Position numbers and translations under genes: made by a program. A DNA stretch of 64,000 nucleotides, from contig CAVIFY010000004.1 of the NCBI GenBank assembly GCA_963642245.1, positions 1 through 64,000 of the forward strand, read 5' to 3'. Shown here piece by piece: positions 7,560 through 14,484 of the stretch (its first letter is position 1; each line of letters begins with the position of its first letter). Under the pieces are notes generated by a model, which saw only the letters and a program-made list of their open reading frames with translations, did not search any database and was not told where the DNA came from. The DNA comes from CAG-217 sp963642245. GTDB taxonomy: Bacteria > Bacillota > Clostridia > Oscillospirales > Acutalibacteraceae.

Positions 7560-8655
7560 CGTCTTCCTCCTTTGCCAGTTCCAGCGGGATAAACACCGGC
7601 TCCGCACCGCTGACGGACCACACCTTTTCCGGGTGGGGGCAGATCACGCGAATGGCGGACTCCTCCGAGGCAAAGTACGCCCGGTTGCCCTTGGTGGCCG
7701 CAGTCAGGGAGCGCAGCTTCAACCGATCGTTGATGGCCAGCAGCCCCTTGTTGGAGCCGAGGATCACAGAGAACGGCCCGTTCACCAGGGCGCCGTTATA
7801 GATAGAGCGCAGATTGGTAAAATATTCTTTCCGCTCCGGGTCCATCCGGTCGATCTCGTCCCACTCCGGGGCGGTGAGCACATCGGCTGCCACATCAATG
7901 GGCAGCTGGTGGTGGCGGATCAGGTGGTCAAACAGGTAGGTAATGACTTCCGTATCCGTCTGCATGGTGCACACATAGCCAAACTGCTCGATATACCGGC
8001 GGTTGGCGTCATAAGACGAGATCTCGCCGTTATGCACCACGGACCAGTCCAGCAGGTTAAAGGGGTGTGCCCCGCCCCACCAGCCGGGGGTGTTGGTGGG
8101 AAAGCGGCCGTGGGCCGTCCAAAGATACGCGTCGTACTGATCCAGCATATAGAACTCGCCCACATCCTCCGGATAGCCAACGGCCTTAAAGCAGCCCATA
8201 TTCTTGCCGCTGGAAAAGATAAAGGCACCGTCGATCTCATTGTTCACATGGATCACGCACTGGGCGGTGTATTCGTCCTCGTCCAGCCGGGCCTCTTTCA
8301 TCCGCACCTTATTGGGCTTGGCAAAATAGCGCCAAATGTCCGGTCCGTTCTCAATGGACGCGATCTTCTTGGTGGGAATGCGCTCGGAAACATCCACATT
8401 AAAATGCTTGAACAAAAATTCCTCGCAAGCGCCCCGTGCCTGTACCGACTGGTAAAACACATGAAAGGCAATATCCGTCTTGTGATCGGGATAAATGCCA
8501 TAGGCGGCAAAACCGCCGCCCAGACCGTTGGAACGGTCGTGCATCAAGGCGATGGACTGAATGATCTCCGACCCGTTGATGGGCTCGCCCTTGCGGTCAA
8601 TAATGGCGGCAATAGCACAACCGGAGGGAATGCGCACTTCGCCCTCTCGCAGCAT
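7552..8655 (-). CDS. Glutamate synthase class II glutamine amidotransferase subunit (domain 1)
   Basis: Hydrolyses glutamine to supply ammonia to the synthase subunit. The 367-residue chain has the N-terminal nucleophile Cys in PSGCAIA, preceded by a short propeptide-like stretch, then HDRSNGLGGGF, HGRFPTNTPGWWGGAHPF and VHNGEISSYDANR, all typical of this family. ATG 8655 is preferred because AGGAG lies 8 bases upstream; GTG 8664 and ATG 8661 are in frame but too close to that site. First gene of the operon, with its own promoter at 8703-8731. Confidence 0.92.
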   Translation of the reverse strand: MLREGEVRIPSGCAIAAIIDRKGEPINGSEIIQSIALMHDRSNGLGGGFAAYGIYPDHKTDIAFHVFYQSVQARGACEEFLFKHFNVDVSERIPTKKIASIENGPDIWRYFAKPNKVRMKEARLDEDEYTAQCVIHVNNEIDGAFIFSSGKNMGCFKAVGYPEDVGEFYMLDQYDAYLWTAHGRFPTNTPGWWGGAHPFNLLDWSVVHNGEISSYDANRRYIEQFGYVCTMQTDTEVITYLFDHLIRHHQLPIDVAADVLTAPEWDEIDRMDPERKEYFTNLRSIYNGALVNGPFSVILGSNKGLLAINDRLKLRSLTAATKGNRAYFASEESAIRVICPHPEKVWSVSGAEPVFIPLELAKEEDDD

Positions 8656-8702
8656 ATTCATCACTCCTGTATTTGTATTTCTCCAAAAAAATCCTATACT
8701 TT

Positions 8703-8731
8703 ATTGTACAACACTGTCGATTAGCCGTCAA
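8703..8731 (-). promoter_or_regulatory. Sigma-A promoter of the split GOGAT operon
   Basis: Minus strand TTGACG (8726-8731), 17-bp spacer, TACAAT (8703-8708). It gives a leader of about 40 bases before the first start codon. Confidence 0.7.
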
Positions 8732-8839
8732 TGCGCCCACCATAAAAATCTGCGGTGCAAAACCGGCGTATTTATGGTAATATTCACAAAGAATTGCACG
8801 CTTTTCCGTGAATTACCGCTCACTTTTGGCTCTTTTGTA

Positions 8840-8878
8840 CAAAAAAGCGGCTTTGCCACCGTGTAATGGCAAAGCCGC
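8840..8878 (-). terminator. Intrinsic terminator after the amt-P-II gene
   Basis: A perfect 12-bp stem (GCGGCTTTGCCA with TGGCAAAGCCGC) with an 8-base loop, followed on the minus strand by TTTTTT. Confidence 0.92.
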
Positions 8879-8893
8879 AAGAGGCAGGGACGA

Positions 8894-10645
8894 TCAGTCG
8901 TCCGTACCCTGGAGAGCGTCATAGCCCCGTGCGCCGGTGCGCACCTTTACTGCGTCCTCCACATCATAAACAAAGATTTTGCCGTCGCCGATATTGCCGG
9001 TATAAAGCGCCTCTCTGGCAGCGGCGATCACCGTCTCTACCGGCACTGCGGAGATCACCATTTCCAGCTTCATCTTGGGGTTCAGGTTCAGCTCCTCGAT
9101 CTCCACGCCGCGGTACTTGCGCACATGGCCCTTTTGGGTGCCGCAGCCCATCACATTGGTCACCGTCATACCGGTAACACCCACTGCGTTCATGGCGTTC
9201 TTCACCCGCTCCAGCTTGGCCGGGTTAAAGAGCATCACCACTTCGCTAAGCTTGGCGTCCGGCTTGGTGGTATAAGTTTCTACCGGCACCGCCTTTTCTA
9301 CCGGAGCCGCCGGCAGGCCGCTGTCCGTTACCGGCACGGCCGCAAAGCCGCCGCCCATAGGCATAAAGTCCGCATAAGCAGAGGGCAGGTTGTGCTCGGT
9401 GGCGTCCAGGCCCTTGATCTCCTCCTCGGCGCTGACTCGCAGGCCGATGGTCTTGTTCAGAATAAAGAAAGTGATGGTCAGGGTCACGGCCGCCCAACCG
9501 GCCACAGCCGCAAAGCCGATCAGCTGGGTGCCCAGCAGGTGCAGCCCGCCGCCGTAGAACAGTCCCGTATGGGTCAGGCCGGACACGGCAAAGCCCGGTG
9601 CCTTTTCGGTGGCAAACAGACCCACAGCCAGGGTGCCCCAAATGCCGTTGGCCATGTGCACAGCCACAGCGCCTACCGGGTCGTCAATATGCAATTTCTT
9701 ATCCAGCAGTTCTACCACCAGCACCACCAGAATACCGGCCACAGCACCGATGATCCCGGAGCCCAGCGCGTCCGTTACATCACAGGAGGCGGTCACAGCC
9801 ACCAGCCCGGCCAAAGAGCCGTTCAGGGACATGGACACATCCGGCTTGCCGTCCTTGATCCAGGTAAAGAGCATGGTGGTGCAGGTAGCCACAGCCGGTG
9901 CCACGGTGGTGGTCACCAGGATAGACGCCAGGGTGGGCACATCGGTAGCCGCCGCGCCGTTAAAGCCGTACCAGGCAAACCACAGAATGAACACGCCCAG
10001 GGCGCCCAGGGTCAGGGAGTGACCGGGAATGGCCTTGGGGGTCTTTTTGCCGGTTTTTTCGTCCGTATGGTACTTGCCGATCCGGGGGCCAAGGAAGATG
10101 GCGCCGATCAGTGCCGCAATACCGCCCACCATGTGAATGGCGCAGGACCCGGCGTAATCGTGGAAGCCCAGCTTTTGCAGCCAGCCGTTGCCGTCCACAT
10201 TCCAGACCCAGCCCGCCTCAATGGGATACACCACAGCGGAGATCACCGCAGAGTAAATGCAGTAGGCGGAGAACTTGGTGCGCTCTGCCATAGCGCCGGA
10301 CACAATGGTGGCCGCCGTGGCACAAAACACCAGGTTAAACACAAAGTTGGACCAGTTAAAGTCGTTATAGTGGGTGAAAATGCCCAGGTTGGGCAGGCCG
10401 ATCACCCCGGCGATATAATCCTGGCCGCACATCAGCCCGTAGCCCAAAAGAATGAACATCACCGTGCCGATACAAAAATCCATCAGGTTTTTCATAATGA
10501 TGTTGCCGGCGTTCTTGGCTCGAGTAAAGCCAGTCTCTACCATAGCAAAGCCGCACTGCATAAAGAATACCAGCACCGCGCCGATCAAAAACCACACGCC
10601 GAACAGCTCACTGTTCACCGTTTCCATTATCGTTTCAAGCCCCAT
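8894..10645 (-). CDS. amt: Ammonium transporter with C-terminal fused P-II domain
   Basis: A 583-residue fusion. Residues 1 to about 410 form the eleven-helix Amt channel for ammonium uptake, with pore-region histidines in DYAGSCAIHMVGG and AVHMANGIWG. After a linker, the last about 115 residues form a P-II (GlnB/GlnK) regulator (EVVMLFNPAKLERVKNAM, then the T-loop QKGHVRKYRG). The usual uridylylation Tyr51 after RG-x-E is Ile here (RGVEIEEL), while Tyr46 is kept, so control by uridylylation is unlikely and ligand sensing (ATP/ADP, 2-oxoglutarate) is more plausible. ATG 10645 has AAAGGAGG upstream. It lies downstream of glnA. Amt-GlnB fusions are known but uncommon. Confidence 0.93.
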   Translation of the reverse strand: MGLETIMETVNSELFGVWFLIGAVLVFFMQCGFAMVETGFTRAKNAGNIIMKNLMDFCIGTVMFILLGYGLMCGQDYIAGVIGLPNLGIFTHYNDFNWSNFVFNLVFCATAATIVSGAMAERTKFSAYCIYSAVISAVVYPIEAGWVWNVDGNGWLQKLGFHDYAGSCAIHMVGGIAALIGAIFLGPRIGKYHTDEKTGKKTPKAIPGHSLTLGALGVFILWFAWYGFNGAAATDVPTLASILVTTTVAPAVATCTTMLFTWIKDGKPDVSMSLNGSLAGLVAVTASCDVTDALGSGIIGAVAGILVVLVVELLDKKLHIDDPVGAVAVHMANGIWGTLAVGLFATEKAPGFAVSGLTHTGLFYGGGLHLLGTQLIGFAAVAGWAAVTLTITFFILNKTIGLRVSAEEEIKGLDATEHNLPSAYADFMPMGGGFAAVPVTDSGLPAAPVEKAVPVETYTTKPDAKLSEVVMLFNPAKLERVKNAMNAVGVTGMTVTNVMGCGTQKGHVRKYRGVEIEELNLNPKMKLEMVISAVPVETVIAAAREALYTGNIGDGKIFVYDVEDAVKVRTGARGYDALQGTDD

Positions 10646-10684
10646 AAGATCCTCCTTTTCATCACAAAAGCCTAAAAATGGAAA

Positions 10685-10722
10685 TAAAAAAAGAGCGCTC
10701 GAAAACAAAAGTTCGAGCACTC
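10685..10722 (-). terminator. Intrinsic terminator between glnA and amt
   Basis: An 11-bp stem (GAGTGCTCGAA with TTCGAGCGCTC, one G-T pair) and a T7 tail on the minus strand. It lies about 40 bases before the amt start, so amt expression needs readthrough or its own start signal. I see no clear promoter between this terminator and amt. Confidence 0.85.
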
Positions 10723-10738
10723 CATTGTGCTAAAGAAT

Positions 10739-10795
10739 GCCGACACCGCGCCAATGGCTCGGCGCCGGCAAATGACCGACCCTGTCAAAAGACAG
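10739..10795 (-). promoter_or_regulatory. Two extra hairpins in the glnA-amt intergenic region
   Basis: A 14-position stem with one mismatch at 10739-10769 (GCCGGCGCCGAGCC against GGCGCGGTGTCGGC), and a smaller stem CTGTC-TTTT-GACAG at 10782-10795, both ahead of the terminator. They may be the 3' end of the glnA transcript or part of an amt leader. Confidence 0.5.
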
Positions 10796-10819
10796 TGCCG
10801 ACCGTAAGAGAGGGCAAAA

Positions 10820-12163
10820 TCAATACAGTACCATGTACTTTTCGATCTCCCACTGAGAGACCTTGGTGCGGTACTCGTCCCATTCATTCTCCTTGCCTTC
10901 AATATAGTTATTGAACACATGGTCACCCAGGGTCTCCTTGATGAACGGATCCGCCTTGGCGGCCTCAATGGCCTCTTTCAAGCTGCCGGGCAGGCAATCG
11001 ATACCGGCGGCTTTCAGCTCCTCGTCGGACAGGCCGAACACATTGTAGTCAATGGGAGAAGCGGGGGTCATTTTCTTCTTGATACCGTCCAGACCGGCAG
11101 CCAGGCAAAGAGCCATCTCCAAATAGGGGTTGCAGGTGGGGTCCGGGCAGCGCAGCTCTACGCGGGTGCCCTTGCCGCGGGCGGCAGGAATACGCACCAG
11201 GCAGGAGCGGTTGGAAGCAGACCATACCAGGTAAGACGGTGCCTCATAGCCGGGCACCAGACGCTTGTAAGAGTTTACAGTGGGGTTGGAGAACGCTGCA
11301 ATACCGCGAACATGAGCCATAATACCGGCAATGAAGTTGTAAGCGGTCTCGGACAGGCCCATCTCGCCGTTGGGATCGTCAAATGCGTTTTTGCCGTCCT
11401 TCAGGTAATACAGGCTCATATTGGTGTGCATACCGGAGCCGTTGATACCGTAAATGGGCTTGGGCATAAAGGTGGCGTGCAGACCGTGCTTGGCAGCGTA
11501 GGTCTTGACCACATGCTTAAAGGTCATTACACGGTCGGCGGTGAGCATAACATCGCCGAACTGGAAGTCGATCTCGTGCTGGCCCTCGGCTACCTCGTGG
11601 TGAGAAGCCTCAATGGTGTAGCCCATATCCTCCAGCGCCAGGCAAATATCCCGGCGGCAGTTCTCGCCGTGGTCGATGGGGTTCAGGTCAAAGTAACCGC
11701 CCTCGTCGCCGGTCTCCAGGGTGGGGTTGCCGTTCTCGTCCAGCTTAAACAGGAAGAACTCGCACTCCGGGCCTACATTGAAGCCAAAGCCCATCTCGGC
11801 AGCCTCGTCCATCACCTTTTGCAGCACATTGCGGGGGTCGCCCAGGAAGGGGGTCACATTGTCGGATTTATATACGGAGCAGATCAGTCGAGCCGTCTGC
11901 GCATTCTGGTGCTTTCTCCAGGGGAAGATGGTCCAGGTGTCGTAATCCGGGTGCAGATACATATCGGACTCATCAATACGAACAAAGCCGTCGATGGAAG
12001 AACCGTCAAACATACAGTCATTGTCCAGCGCTTTCTCCAGCTGGGACAGGGTGATGGCCACATTCTTCATAATGCCGAACATATCCGTAAACTGCAAGCG
12101 GATAAACTCTACATTATTTTCCTGTGCGCTTTTGATAATGTCTTCCTTTGTGTATTTACTCAT
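10820..12163 (-). CDS. glnA: Glutamine synthetase type I
   Basis: Makes glutamine from glutamate, ammonia and ATP; dodecameric and cytosolic. The 447-residue length fits the GSI-alpha class of Firmicutes, which lacks adenylylation control. Signatures are DGSSIDGFVRIDESD (with the Arg used in Gln feedback in Bacillus), the ATP-site KPIYGINGSGMHTNMS, and NRSCLVRIPA. The start ATG 12163 has GAGGAG upstream. It is preceded by a strong promoter and a leader terminator (12226-12263), so transcription attenuation is likely. Together with the downstream transporter and GOGAT genes it completes the GS-GOGAT route. Confidence 0.97.
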   Translation of the reverse strand: MSKYTKEDIIKSAQENNVEFIRLQFTDMFGIMKNVAITLSQLEKALDNDCMFDGSSIDGFVRIDESDMYLHPDYDTWTIFPWRKHQNAQTARLICSVYKSDNVTPFLGDPRNVLQKVMDEAAEMGFGFNVGPECEFFLFKLDENGNPTLETGDEGGYFDLNPIDHGENCRRDICLALEDMGYTIEASHHEVAEGQHEIDFQFGDVMLTADRVMTFKHVVKTYAAKHGLHATFMPKPIYGINGSGMHTNMSLYYLKDGKNAFDDPNGEMGLSETAYNFIAGIMAHVRGIAAFSNPTVNSYKRLVPGYEAPSYLVWSASNRSCLVRIPAARGKGTRVELRCPDPTCNPYLEMALCLAAGLDGIKKKMTPASPIDYNVFGLSDEELKAAGIDCLPGSLKEAIEAAKADPFIKETLGDHVFNNYIEGKENEWDEYRTKVSQWEIEKYMVLY

Positions 12164-12190
12164 AGCAAATACTCCTCTCTTAAGAAATGA

Positions 12191-12263
12191 TAGATAGCAC
12201 AGACTTTTCTACTGCCAAAGGCAATAAAAAAAGAGGGCGCTCCGCTATCTACGGAACGCCCTC
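12191..12263 (-). promoter_or_regulatory. glnA leader attenuator: terminator hairpin with loop complementary to downstream leader
   Basis: Between the glnA promoter and start codon lies a strong terminator: a 12-bp stem (GAGGGCGTTCCG with CGGAGCGCCCTC, 12233-12263) followed by T7 (12226-12232). Its loop region reads TAGATAGC on the minus strand and is perfectly complementary to GCTATCTA at 12191-12198, just before the ribosome site. A small TGCC-TTT-GGCA hairpin lies between. This could form a pseudoknot or an alternative fold. The antitermination mechanism is not identified. Confidence 0.75.
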
Positions 12264-12280
12264 GTTCTGAATACAATGCC

Positions 12281-12310
12281 ATTATAATCACATCGTCCCC
12301 GGTTTGTCAA
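12281..12310 (-). promoter_or_regulatory. glnA promoter
   Basis: Minus strand TTGACA (12305-12310), 18-bp spacer, TATAAT (12281-12286). The -35 lies in an inverted repeat TTGTCAA-N6-TTGACAA (12304-12323) that could be an operator. Confidence 0.8.
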
Positions 12311-12401
12311 CGGTTTTTGACAACTTTGGCAAATGTTGTAAACCCCAGGGGGAATTGTGCACGCCTTTTGTACAATATGCACAGGATAGACAACGCAAAG
12401 C

Positions 12402-13601
12402 CTATATGTCCAGAAACTCCGCGGGAATGACTTTTTTGGACAGATCGGTAAAGTACTTTACCGTGGCACCCTTTTGAGCCTGGGTGGCGGCCAGCTGGTC
12501 GGTATAATCGCTCAGCTTGTACACCGAGAACACAAAGCCGTTGCCGCCCCGGCTGTAATGGCACACCACCGGCGCCAGCTTGGCAGAGGAAATGGTGATC
12601 TTGCCGTTATCCTTTTCTATGGTCACCTCTGCCATACCGCCGCACAGCTGAGGCAGATTGATCTGGTGACTGATAAAGTTGCCCAGGGAGTAGTAGACCA
12701 GCATTTTTTTGCCGCTCTTTTCATTGGTGACCCACTCCACCGGCTGGAGCACATGGGGGTGGCAGCCAATGACAATATCCACGCCCAGGTCAGAAAACAG
12801 CTTTGTATATTCCTTTTGGTAATCGGACACCTTGTGGCTGTTCTCCGTGCCCCAGTGGGGAAAGACCATCACCACATCCGCGTGCTTGCGGGCCTCGGTA
12901 ATGTCTTTCTTTATTTTGTCCTTATCCATCAAATTCACCAGCCAGGGCTTGTCCTTGGGCAGATCAATGCCGTTGGTGCCGTAGGTGTAATTCAGCAGGG
13001 CAAAGGTGATATTGTTCTTCTCATAATAAGTGATCTTGTTATAATCCGCCTGAGAGGCGTTGGTGCCCAGGTGCACCACCTCTTTGTGCCGGCTGAAATA
13101 TTCCAGCTCTTTCTCCACCCCGGCGCTGCCCATATCCATGGTGTGGTTGGTGGCGCAGGTGAAAATATCAAACCCGGCGGCAATGGCGGCGTCGCCGATC
13201 TCCCAGGGAGAATTAAAGCTGGGGTAGCCGGAGTAGTCAAAGCTGCTGCCGCCCAACACCGTCTCCTGATTGATCACGGCAATATCCGCCGGTTCAATAT
13301 ACTGCTTAATATCCTGATAAAAGGCGTCATAATTCCGGCTGCCGTCCTTTTGCTCCCCGGCGGCGATCAGGGTGTTGTGGATCAGGTTGTCCCCCACTGC
13401 CACCAGGCGCACCCGGGTCTTGCCCTGGGTCTCCTCCGTGCGGTCCTCCGTTTGGTTGACCACAGACACCTTGGTGGGTGCCGTGGGCTTCTTCTCATCT
13501 GCACGGCGGGTGATGGTGCCGCTGACGGCAAAGGCAACGATCACGGCCAGTGCCACCAAAACAGGGATCAGCACCTGCCACAATTTTTTCTTCTTTTCCA
13601 T
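12402..13601 (-). CDS. CapA-family membrane-anchored protein (poly-gamma-glutamate synthesis-type metallophosphatase fold)
   Basis: A 399-residue protein with one N-terminal membrane helix (LWQVLIPVLVALAVIVAFAV), a short linker, and an extracellular CapA domain. The domain shows VAVGDNLIH, CATNHTMD, FPHWGTE and GCHPHVLQPVEW, the metallophosphatase-like metal-site pattern. CapA acts in polyglutamate capsule export in Bacillus, but most stand-alone homologues have unknown substrates, and no capBC genes are nearby. ATG 13601 is chosen; the frame also opens at TTG 13616 without a ribosome site. It has its own promoter. Confidence 0.85.
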   Translation of the reverse strand: MEKKKKLWQVLIPVLVALAVIVAFAVSGTITRRADEKKPTAPTKVSVVNQTEDRTEETQGKTRVRLVAVGDNLIHNTLIAAGEQKDGSRNYDAFYQDIKQYIEPADIAVINQETVLGGSSFDYSGYPSFNSPWEIGDAAIAAGFDIFTCATNHTMDMGSAGVEKELEYFSRHKEVVHLGTNASQADYNKITYYEKNNITFALLNYTYGTNGIDLPKDKPWLVNLMDKDKIKKDITEARKHADVVMVFPHWGTENSHKVSDYQKEYTKLFSDLGVDIVIGCHPHVLQPVEWVTNEKSGKKMLVYYSLGNFISHQINLPQLCGGMAEVTIEKDNGKITISSAKLAPVVCHYSRGGNGFVFSVYKLSDYTDQLAATQAQKGATVKYFTDLSKKVIPAEFLDI

Positions 13602-13657
13602 ATGGTCACATCCCAACTGCCAATGGGCTTTTCTTATGGTTGCTGCTTTCTGCTGTG

Positions 13658-13686
13658 ATTATACCATACTCCTTACCGATAGGCAA
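13658..13686 (-). promoter_or_regulatory. Promoter of the CapA-like gene
   Basis: Minus strand TTGCCT (13681-13686), 17-bp spacer, TATAAT (13658-13663). It directly follows the GtrA-like gene terminator. Confidence 0.75.
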
Positions 13687-13720
13687 GAAAAAGCCGCCCT
13701 CCGAAAACCGGAAGGCGGTC
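13687..13720 (-). terminator. Terminator of the GtrA-like gene
   Basis: An imperfect 11-bp GC-rich stem (CCGCC and GGCGG outer pairs) with loop GTTTT and a T5 tail on the minus strand. Confidence 0.75.
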
Positions 13721-13744
13721 TTTTGGTTTAGATAAAAGCAGCGA

Positions 13745-14392
13745 TTACTCGGCAGCAGCCTCTGCGGCAGCTTCCTCGCCGTCCTTTTTCTTCTCCGGCA
13801 TGAGAACGAACTTCTCCATGGGGAAGAGCACCACCATCTGCACAAAACCGGCGCACATGGAAGCGATCAGGCGAGCCACAGACTCGTTGGTAATGATCTT
13901 AAAGAACCAGTTGCTGGGCTCCAACTTCAGCATAGCGCCAACGATGGCACCCTGCATCCAGGTGGAGAACAGGATCAGCGCCAGCAGCAGCACAATGTAG
14001 ATCACAAAGTTGTACCAGGCGGAGTCGGACTTAAAGGTGGTCTTTTTGTTCTGATAGAAGCCGTAGATGTTGGCGATCAGGTTGGACAGCAGGAAGGGCA
14101 GCACATAGCCCCAGGTCACAACGCCGTCGATCACATACTTGGAAGCCTCTGCGGAACCGGTGGAGAACATGGTGGGTGTAAAGATCCCTCTCAAGAACTC
14201 CGGCAGCAGGGTGTGGATCTGGTCGCACACCAGCGGAAGCAAAGCGGCCAGTGCCAGCTGGATAATGGTCACCAAGCCGGATACCACCAGGAACTTTACA
14301 AGCTGCCAAAGGGTCTTCATAAAGGAGCCCTTTTCCTCAGCGGCGTTGTCGATACCGCCAAGGCTGATTTTCTTCTTTTTGTCATCTGCCAT
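13745..14392 (-). CDS. GtrA-like four-helix membrane protein
   Basis: A 215-residue protein with a Lys-rich N-terminus, four predicted membrane segments (about residues 30-53, 90-112, 125-148, 170-195) and an acidic Ala/Glu tail. The segment LLSNLIANIYGFYQNKKTTFKS matches the GtrA family hallmark (a Tyr/Phe-x-x-Asn-(K/R)-K-x-T-F-K pattern), linked to flipping or transfer of lipid-linked sugars for cell-surface glycans. No glycosyltransferase partner is adjacent. Promoter and terminator show it is a single-gene unit. Confidence 0.75.
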   Translation of the reverse strand: MADDKKKKISLGGIDNAAEEKGSFMKTLWQLVKFLVVSGLVTIIQLALAALLPLVCDQIHTLLPEFLRGIFTPTMFSTGSAEASKYVIDGVVTWGYVLPFLLSNLIANIYGFYQNKKTTFKSDSAWYNFVIYIVLLLALILFSTWMQGAIVGAMLKLEPSNWFFKIITNESVARLIASMCAGFVQMVVLFPMEKFVLMPEKKKDGEEAAAEAAAE

Positions 14393-14438
14393 AATTATTT
14401 TACCCCTTTCTCATGGACTGTACAAAAATAACGGGTTC

Positions 14439-14467
14439 ATTATACTATTTTTTGGCTAAGATTGCAA
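14439..14467 (-). promoter_or_regulatory. Promoter of the GtrA-like gene
   Basis: Minus strand TTGCAA (14462-14467), 17-bp spacer, TATAAT (14439-14444). Confidence 0.75.
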
Positions 14468-14484
14468 CCTTTATTTTACAGACT

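Noticed and set aside
12226..12280. ANTAR-type tandem hexaloop antiterminator in the glnA leader
   Set aside because: Only one hairpin fits between the predicted start site and the T run, and its loop is seven bases without the A1/G4 pattern.
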